The position numbers and the translations under genes were made by a program. A stretch of 36,841 nt of DNA from an uncultured Prevotellaceae bacterium (GTDB taxonomy: Bacteria > Bacteroidota > Bacteroidia > Bacteroidales > Muribaculaceae). The notes below the pieces were generated by a model. The model was not told the DNA's origin and ran no database searches. It worked only from the letters and a program-made list of their open reading frames with translations. Of the stretch, positions 25,320 to 34,820 are shown one piece after another. Numbering within the stretch: the stretch's first letter is position 1; each line of letters opens with the position of its first letter. The stretch spans positions 1 through 36,841 of the forward strand of contig CAJLWM010000015.1 in the NCBI GenBank assembly GCA_905210415.1. Reading direction: 5' to 3'.

Positions 25320-26081
25320 TTATTTATTGTTTTTAATTTGTTCGTTTAATATAAGTTTCTTAAGGAAACGTATTTGGTCTGCAAAGTAAATACTTTTTTC
25401 TGGAAATTTCAAACTTATGTTGGTTATAATTTCCAAAGCCTTTGAATATTTGTGCTGTTTTATATAAATTTTAGCCAAACTCTCGCTAAACATAGATGCA
25501 TCAACGTCTTCGGCCTTATCTACGTTGTCGTTTTGGGTTTGCTGTATTTCGGTGTCGTTGTCTTGTTTAATGATTGTGGTAGGGAAGTGTCCCTCTTTCT
25601 CTTTCGACTTGGCAATAAAGTCGTTGATGAGCTGATCATTCTTTGTTTTTGCCTCACCAGTGTGTGGCATGCTCTGCTGTTCTTCGGCAGCGAGTATGTC
25701 GGCATAGTCGGGCACAGGGTTGAAGATAAGGTTGTTGAGCACTTCAATTTCCTTATCGCTCGATGAGCCGAATGTGTTGAGGAATGTGTCGATGGTGTTT
25801 TCTGTGGTGGGCTTTTGCGGTTGTGGTTTTTCGGGATAGAAGTTGGCAAAAACCTCGGCGTTCTCACCGAGCAGACAGTAAAGGCTTTTGCGGTTTGGGT
25901 AGGAGATAGCCACGCGAGCCAGCAGGTCGCTATCAGCTTCTGCCTCCGCATTGCGCTTGAGATACATCACGGCTGGCAAGGTGAAGTAGGGGTATTCTTT
26001 CAATGCCTCGTTGCACCATTGCTGACTCACCTGAGCATCTTCGTTTTGCAGGTATTGCTTTATGTCGTTGTTTATATCCAT
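25320..26081 (-). CDS. TPR-like protein of the lptE-secG cassette
   Basis: 253 residues, no signal peptide. The N-terminal ~80 residues are helical (WCNEALKEYPYF, LLARVAISYPNRKSLYCLLG), the middle is acidic and low in complexity, and residues ~205-245 form a TPR-like unit (SESLAKIYIKQHKYSKALEIITNISLKFPEKSIYFADQIRFLKKL). Such proteins are conserved between LptE and SecG genes in Bacteroidales but have no known role. Gaps are 19 bp to lptE and 1 bp to secG, so co-expression is likely. A scaffold role in envelope biogenesis is only inference from context. Confidence 0.75.
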   Translation of the reverse strand: MDINNDIKQYLQNEDAQVSQQWCNEALKEYPYFTLPAVMYLKRNAEAEADSDLLARVAISYPNRKSLYCLLGENAEVFANFYPEKPQPQKPTTENTIDTFLNTFGSSSDKEIEVLNNLIFNPVPDYADILAAEEQQSMPHTGEAKTKNDQLINDFIAKSKEKEGHFPTTIIKQDNDTEIQQTQNDNVDKAEDVDASMFSESLAKIYIKQHKYSKALEIITNISLKFPEKSIYFADQIRFLKKLILNEQIKNNK

Positions 26082-26100
26082 ATATCGTATAGTGTGGGGG

Positions 26101-26613
26101 TTACCAGTTGCCGAATGTTTGATTGAATATCAGGTCGGCGAGTTCTTTGCTTATTTCCTCACATAGCTGGTCTTGCACGTCGGTGAGCATCTCGCTGCTG
26201 TCGAAATCGCGATAAGAAGAGAACGAAAGGTCGGCTTCTTTGTCGGGATTTACGTTGTCGATATATTTCACGCGCACGGTGATAGTGAGTCGTGTCTTAG
26301 ATGCGTAGGCGTTGTCGTTGACGGCTTGTGGCGACAGATTATAGCCAGTGATTTCGCCTTCGATACGTATATCGGTGTTTGGATTGTCTTGCATCTTCAG
26401 GCGTGTTTGGCGAGTCACCATGTCGGTCATGGTGTTTTCAAAGAGTTGTTGCAGAGGAGGGTATACCAATGCTGCACGAATAGGAAATTCGCCTATCGAC
26501 ACGGTGTGGTATTTGTTATAGTCGATTGATGAGCCATTAAATTTAAATGAAGGCACACAAGCCTGCAATATGATTGTCAATGGCACTATGAGCAGCAATA
26601 TTCGTTTCAGCAT
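26101..26613 (-). CDS. lptE: LptE-family lipopolysaccharide assembly lipoprotein
   Basis: 170 residues beginning MLKRILLLIVPLTIILQACVPS: a lipoprotein signal with lipobox LQAC (Cys19). The body has the LptE-like pattern of Bacteroidetes: FKFNGSSIDY, a short helix with PPLQQLFENTMTDMV, DIRIEGEITGY, and a C-terminal helix LCEEISKELADLIFN. LptE plugs LptD in the outer membrane and guides LPS insertion. It starts 9 bp after the sigma-54 regulator stop. Identification rests on pattern and gene order, as LptE proteins diverge strongly. Confidence 0.85.
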   Translation of the reverse strand: MLKRILLLIVPLTIILQACVPSFKFNGSSIDYNKYHTVSIGEFPIRAALVYPPLQQLFENTMTDMVTRQTRLKMQDNPNTDIRIEGEITGYNLSPQAVNDNAYASKTRLTITVRVKYIDNVNPDKEADLSFSSYRDFDSSEMLTDVQDQLCEEISKELADLIFNQTFGNW

Positions 26614-26622
26614 AATGGTGGA

Positions 26623-27972
26623 TTATTTACATTTGTCGTTAAGTTTATATTCTTCAATCTTGCGATAGAGGGTGCGCTCCGATATTTTGAGTTGATCGGC
26701 AGTGATTTTGCGCTTGCCGTTGTTGCGCACAAGTGCCTGCTCAATGGCCTCTTTTTCTATTTCCTCGAGCGATTTGAATTCTTCGTCGCTTGATTCCACA
26801 TCCACAAGGCGATATTTGTGAGAATCGTCGCCAACGTTGTGCACGATAGGGGCGAGCATGCCGTGTGAAGTGCTTTTCACAGGATATTGCGATACCTCTG
26901 TGTTGGCGTAGCTTTGATCTACCTTGGTGCTATCGGCTTTGTCGCTATCGAGGTAGAGATAGTCTTCGTGCATATACACATCTTTGTTGTCGTCACTCAC
27001 GGTGGCAGGCTGACTGATGCGATTGTCGATGTGGGTGCTTTCTGGATAATTATTGATTTTTTTCTTCAGTTCGTTCACTTCGTTGAAGAGATTTTTAATC
27101 ATTTCCAGAAGCATTCCGTTGATATTGTTGTTGTCGTGGTTTTTGGTAGCCACGATGCTTGTGCTTAGCACTGTGTCTTGTGAAATGTATTTAGCGATGA
27201 TGTCGGCGTCGATTTCCTTGCCGCCCTCATACACGCATATACGCTCTATGATGCTCTTGAGCTCGCGCACATTGCCTGGCCAAGAATACATAGTGAGTGC
27301 ATTCAGCGCCGATTCGCTGAATTTCACAGGTGGAGTGTTGTATTTGTCGGCAAAGTCGTGAGCAAACACGCGCACAATCATCTTGATGTCGTCGGCGCGC
27401 TCGCGCAGTGCAGGTATATCAATCTGTATGGTGGACAGGCGATAATACAAATCCTCGCGGAAGCGGCCTTCTCTCACGGCGTCTTTGAGGTTTTTGTTGG
27501 TGGCAGCCACTATGCGCACATCGGTCTTCTGCACCACGTCAGATCCCACTTTGATGTATTCGCCGTTTTGCAGCACGCGCAGCAGACGTGCTTGTGTGGC
27601 GAGTGGCATTTCAGCCACCTCGTCGAGGAAGATTGTTCCGCCGTTGGTCTCTTCGAAGTAGCCTTTGCGGTCTTTGTCGGCGCCGGTGAAAGCGCCTTTC
27701 ACGTGGCCGAACAGTTCGCTCTCGATGGTGCCTTCTGGTATGGCACCGCAGTTTACCACGGTGTATTTCTTGTTTTTGCGCTTGCTGTATTTGTGTATGA
27801 TTTGCGGGAAGAATTCCTTACCCGAACCGCTCTCGCCTATGATAAGCACAGAAAGGTCGAACGGTGCAACTTTCAATGCCCTTTCGATGGCATTGTTTAG
27901 TGCCGATGAATTGCCAACAATTGAGAATTGCTGCTTTGCTGCCAATATATCTTTGTTTTCGTTTTGTGCCAT
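26623..27972 (-). CDS. Sigma-54-dependent transcriptional activator (no receiver domain)
   Basis: 449 residues. The AAA+ activator domain starts almost at the N-terminus: Walker A GESGSGKE (46-53), the sigma-54-contacting GAFTGA loop (93-98), Walker B GGTIFLDEV, sensor and arginine-finger region RFREDLYYRLS, and PGNVREL. An unusual ~150-residue acidic linker follows (about 265-405), then a Fis-type helix-turn-helix (KITADQLKISERTLYRKIEEYKL). No receiver, GAF or PAS domain precedes the ATPase, so the input signal is not obvious. It heads the lptE/TPR/secG group, 44 bp behind the PlsC-like acyltransferase, and may control envelope genes; the target promoters are unknown. Confidence 0.92.
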   Translation of the reverse strand: MAQNENKDILAAKQQFSIVGNSSALNNAIERALKVAPFDLSVLIIGESGSGKEFFPQIIHKYSKRKNKKYTVVNCGAIPEGTIESELFGHVKGAFTGADKDRKGYFEETNGGTIFLDEVAEMPLATQARLLRVLQNGEYIKVGSDVVQKTDVRIVAATNKNLKDAVREGRFREDLYYRLSTIQIDIPALRERADDIKMIVRVFAHDFADKYNTPPVKFSESALNALTMYSWPGNVRELKSIIERICVYEGGKEIDADIIAKYISQDTVLSTSIVATKNHDNNNINGMLLEMIKNLFNEVNELKKKINNYPESTHIDNRISQPATVSDDNKDVYMHEDYLYLDSDKADSTKVDQSYANTEVSQYPVKSTSHGMLAPIVHNVGDDSHKYRLVDVESSDEEFKSLEEIEKEAIEQALVRNNGKRKITADQLKISERTLYRKIEEYKLNDKCK

Positions 27973-28001
27973 AATTTTTTTTGATGTTTGCTAAGAGTGA
28001 A

Positions 28002-28030
28002 AAAAAGCGTTGCGCATTACTTCAATGCGC
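28002..28030 (-). terminator. Hairpin overlapping the acyltransferase stop codon
   Basis: GCGCATT (28012-28018) pairs with AATGCGC (28024-28030), with the acyltransferase TAA inside the structure; AACGCTTTTTTTC follows on the minus strand. Moderate terminator before the sigma-54 activator gene. Confidence 0.5.
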
Positions 28031-28853
28031 GCATAGCGTAGGTCTTTGCCTTCAAAAATTCTCCGAGTTGGTCTAAGTCGTCAAACTTGGCGATTTCCTC
28101 GTAAGGGATTGGTTCGCCCACTGAGATGTGTATCTCAGAGTTTTTCTTGCGGAATACTTCGGCAGGTAGGCGAAGGGTGCGCAATTGCCAGCTCACCACG
28201 CCGAGGAAGTTAAACCACCAGCTGTTGCGGGTATGGAAGTAGATAGGCACTACAGGCACCTTCATCTGCTTGATGAGGCGAATGATTGTAGGTTGCCATT
28301 TGCGGTCGTCGATATTGCCGTGGATATTGAGTTTCGACACTGCACCGGCAGGGAAGAAGCCCATTGGTTCGCCGCTTTTCACTTGCATCATGGCTGCCTT
28401 GATGCCTTGCATCGACACTGCTTTCTTCTTAGGGTCAGACGAGGCGAGTGCGTCAACAGCGATGAAGTTTGGGCGCATGGCAGAGATATAGTTGAGCACC
28501 ATATTCACCATCACCTTGAATTTAGGGCGGCGTTGGCCCACAATCTTGATGAGTGAGATGCCGTCGAGTGCGCCGAGTGGGTGATTCGACACGGTGATGA
28601 AGCTGCCTGAAGGCAGATGGTCGAGACGCTCCTCATTGTCGATGCGGAGTGTGATGTTGAGGTCTTTGAGCAAGCCTTCCACAAATGGAACACCTGGGGT
28701 GTCGCAGTTGTGGTCGTGTATCCAGTTCACCTTGTCCACTGAGAGCAGTTTCAAAAGACCGTTAACCAGTTTTTCCTTACCGTCGAGGAAAGGCACCATC
28801 TTGCGTATATCGTTGTAATCAAGCACTGATCGCTTTATAGGAGTTTCTTCCAT
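28017..28853 (-). CDS. PlsC-like lysophospholipid acyltransferase
   Basis: 278 residues with acyltransferase motif I NHPLGALD (His91, Asp97), motif III-like GFFPAGAVSK, and PVVPIYFHTRN. No clear transmembrane start, so a peripheral membrane enzyme. Members transfer acyl groups to lyso-lipids. In Bacteroides the related GlsA/GlsB pair makes glycine or ornithine lipids, and this protein resembles that hemolysin-like branch, but the partner gene is not adjacent, so the precise substrate stays open. It has its own promoter at 28926-28958. Confidence 0.85.
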   Translation of the reverse strand: MEETPIKRSVLDYNDIRKMVPFLDGKEKLVNGLLKLLSVDKVNWIHDHNCDTPGVPFVEGLLKDLNITLRIDNEERLDHLPSGSFITVSNHPLGALDGISLIKIVGQRRPKFKVMVNMVLNYISAMRPNFIAVDALASSDPKKKAVSMQGIKAAMMQVKSGEPMGFFPAGAVSKLNIHGNIDDRKWQPTIIRLIKQMKVPVVPIYFHTRNSWWFNFLGVVSWQLRTLRLPAEVFRKKNSEIHISVGEPIPYEEIAKFDDLDQLGEFLKAKTYAMRALK

Positions 28854-28925
28854 GTTTTATGTTGTGTATGTGATAAATAATCTAATCTTTTTGTGTCGCG
28901 ACTGAGCATACTTAGTCACAATATG

Positions 28926-28958
28926 CAAAGTTACTAAAAAAACAGATATACTGACAAA
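28926..28958 (-). promoter_or_regulatory. Promoter of the acyltransferase gene
   Basis: Minus strand: TTTG (28955-28958), 21 nt, TAACTTTG (28926-28933). Predicted leader about 65 nt to the ATG at 28853. Confidence 0.65.
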
Positions 28959-29004
28959 ATTGCAGTATTTTTGAACATAAACAACGCTTTTTCACACACA
29001 TAAT

Positions 29005-29080
29005 CAAAAAATATCCTCGGTGAAGATGACGACATCGCTTGCACATAAAGCAAGTGATCATCAGCCTCACCGAGGATATT
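29005..29080 (-). terminator. Very long hairpin terminator after the lipoprotein gene
   Basis: AATATCCTCGGTGA (29010-29023) pairs perfectly with TCACCGAGGATATT (29067-29080); pairing resumes further in (GCTTGC/GCAAGT region, 29036-29054), giving a ~30-bp imperfect stem. TTTTTT-rich sequence follows on the minus strand. It lies 24 nt after the lipoprotein stop. Confidence 0.85.
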
Positions 29081-29103
29081 AGATGGAGATTAGTATTACT
29101 GCA

Positions 29104-29661
29104 TTATTTAGGCAAAGACACCACCAGTGGAGTGCAACCGCTGAAGTGCGAGCGTATGATCTCGTTCACTTTGGCGGTGTCGGCAACTGCCTCGTTGAAG
29201 TTGATAGGCAGGCGATACATTTCCAAGAGAGGGTTTTTGTCGATGATGCTATTCATCAGCAGGTCGGTGCTTGGCACTGCGGGCAATTCGGCATAATCCT
29301 TATATGTGAGAGAAAGGAAAGCCACAGTGTTGCCAATGCCACGTTGGTCGAGCAGATAACCATCGGCAAGCGGCAGCGGTGTAGGCAGATGGCGCACGTC
29401 GGATGGTGCTGGATACGACATTATAGCGGTCTTGTCGGCATTGAGCATCACAGGCACCTTATTGTTGTAGTTGGCGCGTGTCTTATATACGATGGCTGCA
29501 GGCAGTGCGTTAGCAGTAGGGTTTGAAATCACCATTTTAGTGTCTTCAATAGGCGTAATCACCTCTGGAGTGGCGTTTTCGTTGGTCACGTCTACCACCT
29601 TTTGCGATTTGCATGCTTGCAAAGTTGCCATAAGCAGAAATATTACTAATATCTTATACAT
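29104..29661 (-). CDS. Conserved hypothetical lipoprotein
   Basis: 185 residues starting MYKILVIFLLMATLQACKSQ, a lipoprotein signal with lipobox LQAC (Cys17), so probably attached to a membrane on the periplasmic side or surface. The mature part includes AAIVYKTRANYNNKVPVMLN, PTPLPLADGYLLDQRGIGNTVAFLSLTYKDYAEL and a C-terminal FSGCTPLVVSLPK. I recognise no characterised domain. The stop-to-start gap from the C10 peptidase upstream is only 24 bp, so the two may be one transcript. Confidence 0.75.
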   Translation of the reverse strand: MYKILVIFLLMATLQACKSQKVVDVTNENATPEVITPIEDTKMVISNPTANALPAAIVYKTRANYNNKVPVMLNADKTAIMSYPAPSDVRHLPTPLPLADGYLLDQRGIGNTVAFLSLTYKDYAELPAVPSTDLLMNSIIDKNPLLEMYRLPINFNEAVADTAKVNEIIRSHFSGCTPLVVSLPK

Positions 29662-29685
29662 ATTGGATGAATAAATATTGTTGCA

Positions 29686-32145
29686 TTATCGTTTTATGAT
29701 TCTCTGCACTTCGGTGCCTGTGGTGGTGTGTGTCTTCACTACATATACACCTGGTGTAAGATTAGATACATCTACAGTCACATTGTTGAGTTGGGCAGTG
29801 AGAAGGTTCACCACTTGCTGTCCGCTTGCCGAGAACACTTCTACGCGCTTGATTTCGCTTGGTGCCACCACGTTTATCACGTCGTCGGCAGGGTTAGGGA
29901 ATACGTAGTATTGTTCGTTGGCTTGCACATCGTCGATGCCCGAAGTGATGGTGAATGCCACTGGGTTTGTGAGTCTCTCGGTGAGAGTGGAATTAAATAT
30001 AGCCGTGAGATATTGTTGATTGAGTACTGGGTTGTCTATTGATAGATTCCATTCTACGTATTTATCTCCTCGATACAAGAAAATAATGTCTGAGAGTTTA
30101 TAGCTTATAAAACTACCGTTTTTATCGAAAAGAGCGCATGCCAGATTATCTGTGAAAAATCCTGATGTACATTGCACCATAGTAGAAATACTGATGTTTG
30201 AAGCATCTACGTTGTTGATGTTTTTCACCACAGGAGTGTTCACAGAAATTACTGTTTCTCCTTCAACTTTAGATATTTTGATGTCGTAGAGTTCGGAGAT
30301 TGGACCAAAACTATGATTGTTAATTTTGCGTGCAAGTACAAGTTTGTAATCACCTTCTTTAACATCGTCACCTATTGAGCCATATAGGTTGTGTGTTTGT
30401 GACTTGCCCTTAGGAAGGTCGAAAACCTGAGAATAGCCTTGCGCCACTAAATTTGTGCCATTGCTGTTGAGAATCAATGCGTAAATATCGTCGCAGAAAT
30501 CAAGTCCTGAATTAGATAATGTGACATTTAGTACAAATTTTTTGCCTATGTGGAATTGACTTTCTGTACTTATATTAACCACTTCAAATTTGAATGTTTC
30601 TACATTTGGCTTTTGGAAAGTAAAGTTCATTCCATCAATGGTCATTATGCAGTGGTCGATAGCGCCGTATGGCACCTTGCCTTCTACGTATTTTTTTTGT
30701 GTTTCGTCGTATAGTGCAGGTGTGAGGCGATATGTGCCGTTGCCAAGTTTGTATAGTTTATTTAATTCTACTTTAAAGTCACTGAACATGTAGTCGTAGA
30801 TAGGTGTGAGAGAAAATGTTGTGTTCAATCCTCCTACAAACACTTTTTTCTTGGTTGCAGTGTTTTCTGCATATACGCCAAATGTTACTGTCACATCGCC
30901 TTTGTAAGGAGAATAGTATGATATACCACCAAATGAGAATTCCACAGGGTCGTCGAGCAAACTTGCCGATGTGGTATTTGTAGTGAAATCTTCCAATACA
31001 CCATAGAATTTAGAAGTTTCTCCTCCTTCATCTTTCTTTATGTTGTAGATGAGTTCTTGACCGCTGTTAAATCCACCGCTGCTGCCGCCTATGCCTTGTG
31101 AGTTAGGGGTGAGCGCTGTGAGTTTGAAGTAGCCGTCAGCCATGCCACCCCATCCCCAGTTGATGTGGTAGAAATCATCTTTGTCGTAACCGTCGCACAC
31201 AAATGCGTGTCCGCCATCAGTGCTTTGGCCGCAAATCATCACAGGGCGCTTGTTATCCAACTCGTTGTAAATGATATTGCTCCATTCTTCTATGCTATAG
31301 TAAGTGCGTCGCTCATAGCGAATCGATTTGTCGTATTTGAAATTGTTGGCAAATGAGAGGAGTGTGAATCCGTAGTATGCACCTGATTCCAATCCGTAGC
31401 CCATATTAGATCCTATGCCGCAATTATACATAAGTGTGGCCACGGCATCGTTTTGAGCGCTGGTTGAGCCCATTGAGTAGTCGTCTATCATGTTTGTCCA
31501 GTCGAAGCGTGTCTTGCTGAAGTCGAGCGATAGATTCACGTCTTTACCGTTGATTTTTGTTGTGTAGGAGTAGGAGCCTTCGCCTTGATCTGGCCAGTTG
31601 TGATATTTCATCACTTGTGCCATTGCTGTGGCTACGCAACCCGTTACGCATCGGTTTTGATTGTCATACATAGGGCAAAGATTGTTGTATGGCTCGCTTT
31701 GATTCCATTTTGTGGTTACCAATGGAGCAATGGCGTGGCGCTCGCTTGCATTGGTTGTGAGTGAAATAGTGACAGGGGTGTCGGTATTATGCTCCAAGAC
31801 ATACGCCATTTCTTTCTTATATTCGTTGAGCATATACTTCAATGCCGGAGGAATGTTGTTGGCGTCGAATGTGCCATTGCTATAGCCCAATATCGGATAT
31901 GTGCAGTCGTCGGCAGAGGCTACCACAAAGCCTGTTTTGCCGGTATTGAACACATAATAGAAATTGCTGCTGCCATTGCTCTCGGTGTAGGCGAGGCTTA
32001 CGTTGGCGTTATTGAGCGATTTCAGTCGGCTTGAGGTGCACACAAAGTTTATCACGTCACTCTTAGCTTGTTCGGCAGTGATTTGTCGAGCTTTTAGCTG
32101 TTGCGAAGCGATAATTAAAAGCAAAAGTATGACTATTTTCTTCAT
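29686..32145 (-). CDS. C10-family (streptopain-like) cysteine peptidase with type IX sorting domain
   Basis: 819 residues from ATG 32145. Layout: signal peptide (MKKIVILLLLIIASQQLKA), Spi-type inhibitory propeptide (about 20-125: YYVFNTGKTGFVVASADD), catalytic domain with Cys170 in TGCVATAMAQVMKYHNWP, His313 in GGHAFVCDGY and the NWGWGG loop; then beta-sandwich domains and a C-terminal ~80-residue type A sorting domain (FPNPADDVINV ... TPGVYVVK ... RIIKR). Related enzymes include SpeB of streptococci and interpain A of Prevotella. It should be secreted by the type IX system and act outside the cell after self-processing. A TATCTTTG box is at 32176-32183, without a good -33 partner. Confidence 0.92.
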   Translation of the reverse strand: MKKIVILLLLIIASQQLKARQITAEQAKSDVINFVCTSSRLKSLNNANVSLAYTESNGSSNFYYVFNTGKTGFVVASADDCTYPILGYSNGTFDANNIPPALKYMLNEYKKEMAYVLEHNTDTPVTISLTTNASERHAIAPLVTTKWNQSEPYNNLCPMYDNQNRCVTGCVATAMAQVMKYHNWPDQGEGSYSYTTKINGKDVNLSLDFSKTRFDWTNMIDDYSMGSTSAQNDAVATLMYNCGIGSNMGYGLESGAYYGFTLLSFANNFKYDKSIRYERRTYYSIEEWSNIIYNELDNKRPVMICGQSTDGGHAFVCDGYDKDDFYHINWGWGGMADGYFKLTALTPNSQGIGGSSGGFNSGQELIYNIKKDEGGETSKFYGVLEDFTTNTTSASLLDDPVEFSFGGISYYSPYKGDVTVTFGVYAENTATKKKVFVGGLNTTFSLTPIYDYMFSDFKVELNKLYKLGNGTYRLTPALYDETQKKYVEGKVPYGAIDHCIMTIDGMNFTFQKPNVETFKFEVVNISTESQFHIGKKFVLNVTLSNSGLDFCDDIYALILNSNGTNLVAQGYSQVFDLPKGKSQTHNLYGSIGDDVKEGDYKLVLARKINNHSFGPISELYDIKISKVEGETVISVNTPVVKNINNVDASNISISTMVQCTSGFFTDNLACALFDKNGSFISYKLSDIIFLYRGDKYVEWNLSIDNPVLNQQYLTAIFNSTLTERLTNPVAFTITSGIDDVQANEQYYVFPNPADDVINVVAPSEIKRVEVFSASGQQVVNLLTAQLNNVTVDVSNLTPGVYVVKTHTTTGTEVQRIIKR

Positions 32146-32178
32146 AGATTGAATTTTTTTAAGTTTACATTTTATCAA

Positions 32179-32537
32179 AGATATTAAATTTTGCTGGTTA
32201 TGTGTGAATTACAGCTATTAATCCGCCTATAATTAATATATATTAACTATTTTCAGTGCAGTAGTGGTGATGGAAAAAAGAAATAGGCAACCTGTTCACA
32301 CAGCCTGCCTATCATCTTTCTTTCTCAAGTATTTACTAACTGTCTTCTTTGTTAGTGAGTAGAATCTCTTTTTTATCAAGATTTCCTACTACCAAAAATA
32401 TCTTAAGAAATCTGACCATATAAAAAGTGACTTACTAATAAATAATTATATATACTTTTTTGATTATTCCTTAAAATAAATCCATTTACATATACTAATC
32501 TTTTTACCTAATTAATCCTTATCAAATGATCTACGAA
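32179..32537. other. Gene-free spacer between the two C10 peptidase genes
   Basis: AT-rich, no coding potential seen. It holds a hairpin at 32283-32312 (ATAGGCA/TGCCTAT) followed on the minus strand by TTCTTTTTT, likely the terminator of the upstream peptidase gene, and a small ACTAAC/GTTAGT hairpin near 32335-32358. Confidence 0.6.
32272..32312 (-). terminator. Terminator after the frameshifted C10 peptidase gene
   Basis: ATAGGCA (32283-32289) pairs with TGCCTAT (32306-32312), with further pairing inside (CCTGT/ACAG); a T-rich run follows on the minus strand. It is ~225 nt after the stop codon, so the mRNA would carry a long 3' end. Confidence 0.6.
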
Positions 32538-34750
32538 TTAATCTCTTTTAATAAGAATCTGCTCAACAATGGTGTCGTTGCCGCTCACGGCTTTCACCAT
32601 GTAGATGCCAGTTTCGGCAGCACCTATGCTGAGTGTTACGTTGTTGCTTGCCTCGCATGCTGCTGAAACAACGAGTGCGCCAGCGGTGTTGTATACCTTC
32701 ACGCTGCTGATTTCGCTTTCAGCTGTCACGTTCATCACGTTGCCATCTACGGTTACAGCCAATTGTTGGTTGTTGATTTCCTCGATGCCGGTGTAGACGG
32801 TCTTCTTCACGCTTACAGGGAAGTCGGTGTCGCTCACTGCTTGTCCTTCGGCGTTGCTGATGCGTATTGCGTAAGTGCCGCTTTCTATGTTTTGAAGCGA
32901 GCCGTTGATGTTGACAGTCTTGGTGGTTTTGCTTGGCACGTCGGCGTTTTCGCTGAATGTCACAGCCTTTTCGCCGTTGGCATTGATGAGCGATAGTTCG
33001 AGCATATCTTCGTAGTCGCTTTGGCCGAGGTTGCTGAGTGTCACGTCTACCACGAGGTCTTTACCAGCGATTGCCTGGTCAACATTCACCTTGTCGATGT
33101 TGAGGTTGGCTGGCGATTTCACCTGTTCGCAAGTGAGAGTGCCGTCGGCTGCGCGGTGCAATATCACTTTGTTGATAAATTGTTCTGAGTGGATCACTGG
33201 TTGCCAAACGTCGCTGCCGAAGTTTTTAAACTCAGGGCTTGCTTCGTAAGAGCATCCTATCTTGATGTAGTTCTTCCAATCGTCCCATCCAGAGCCAAAT
33301 TTCCAGTTATTGTGCAGGTTGTTGAGTCCGAAAGGAGTATTTGATTTGATGTAGGTCACTTCGCGAGTGTCTACGTTCACCAATTTTACGCGCACGCTGT
33401 CGGTAATCTCCACGTTGGTGTATTCTGAGATATTTTTCACTAAACTGGTTGAGGTGCAGTTGTAGTCTAAGATACCAGTAAATAGGTTTTTTGTTTCGCT
33501 GTTAGGCACTTTTTCCAAAGCGAGGCGGAATATACCAGTCTTATAATACATTGTCAGGTTGCCGTATGCTATGATTGGAGTATCATAGTGGTCGTTGGTA
33601 GCGTTAGGTTTATCTATACCTATAACGGCACCTTGGTTTTGGTTGTAGACATATTGTGTCTTTGAATCGCCGAATGGAGCGAGTGCGCTCATCTTGAAGT
33701 AGCCGTTGCCATTGCCGCCCCAACCCCAGTTGAAGTGGAAGGTGTTGTCGTCGGCTTTGTAACCGTCGCATACAAATGCGTGGCGATTTAGCATTCCGCC
33801 GCCGGAGTAGCACACTGGGCGGTGGTTGGAAATCTCATTGTAGATTATGTTTTCCCACTCGGCATCGGTGAAGTAGTTGCGTTCGCGATAAGAAGCACAC
33901 TTTGCGTAGCCTAAGTGCTCATAAAGGCGAACGATGTTTGACATATATGCGTTGCTGCCGCCAGTGCCGTAGGTGGTGTATACAGCCACACCTGCGTGGT
34001 AGAGGAGGTGTGACACGGCTTTCACCTGTTCTGGTGTGCTGTTTTGTCGAGTTGGTCAGGCATGTTGGCCCAGTCGTAGTTGCCGTCTTCGAAGTTCACG
34101 GTCAAAGGCACTGTGTCGGTCTTTGAATAGTTGTCGTTGATATACGAAACTGTGCCTTTGCCCGTCTCTGGCCAGTTGTGATACTTCATCACTTGTCCGA
34201 GAGCGGTGGCTACACAACCTGTGTAGGTTGGTTTACCGTCAATCACTGGGCATTCGGCGTTGTAGTATGTTCCTTGGTCCCACTTGGTGGTGAGGAGTGC
34301 CTCTACGGTTTGACGGCCTTTTGCTGCTCTTTGGACATCCGATTCGTTGACAGAAGCAGCGTTGTTTTGCATTGCTTCTGAGATTTGTGCAGTGTAGGTG
34401 TCGAGCCACCAACGCATGTTCTCAGGTATATCTTGATAGTTGAATGTGCCTTCGTCGCAGGTGCCAAGTATCTGTTGTGCACAGTCGTCGGCCGCAGTGA
34501 TCACAAAACCGCCGTTGCTGCGGTTGAATACGTAGTAGCAATTTAAGTCTTCGTCGTAGATGCTTTGAGCAGTATACGCCAAAGTGAGCTTGTCTGATTT
34601 GCGTGAAAATGATTTTGTGATATTGTTTTTCGACACGTATCGTTGTGCCGTGCGCATAGCTGCGCTTGTGTCAATCTGCTCAGCATATGCTGACACAGAT
34701 ATAGATGCTATAGCAATAGCAACAATAGTTGATAAAGTAGTAAGTCTCAT
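32538..34750 (-). pseudogene. C10-family cysteine peptidase with type IX sorting domain, split by a frameshift
   Basis: Two adjacent frames together make one C10 peptidase. The first (34750-34022) has a signal peptide, the Spi propeptide and Cys179 in TGCVATALGQVMKYHNWP, ending early at HQNR-stop. The second (from about 34046 on, formal GTG at 34025) continues with VKAVSHLLYHAG, the catalytic His in NRHAFVCDGY, NWGWGG and a type A sorting domain ending EQILIKRD at 32538. The break is at an A4 tract (34042-34045 on the plus strand as T4). One more A restores the frame: ...MPDQLDK-NSTPEQVKAVSHLL..., which aligns with the neighbouring paralogue. It is either a recent natural inactivation or a sequencing error. 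A consensus promoter is upstream. Confidence 0.88.
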
Positions 34751-34820
34751 AAATAAATTAGGTCAAAAAAATAAAAATATAATTAGGTCATATAAACACA
34801 TCCCCAACGGTATGCGACTG

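Noticed and set aside
34036..34050. Programmed -1 ribosomal frameshift in the C10 peptidase
   Set aside because: The zero-frame codons GAC AAA ACA do not form an X XXY YYZ slippery site and no downstream stem was seen; a one-base deletion is simpler.
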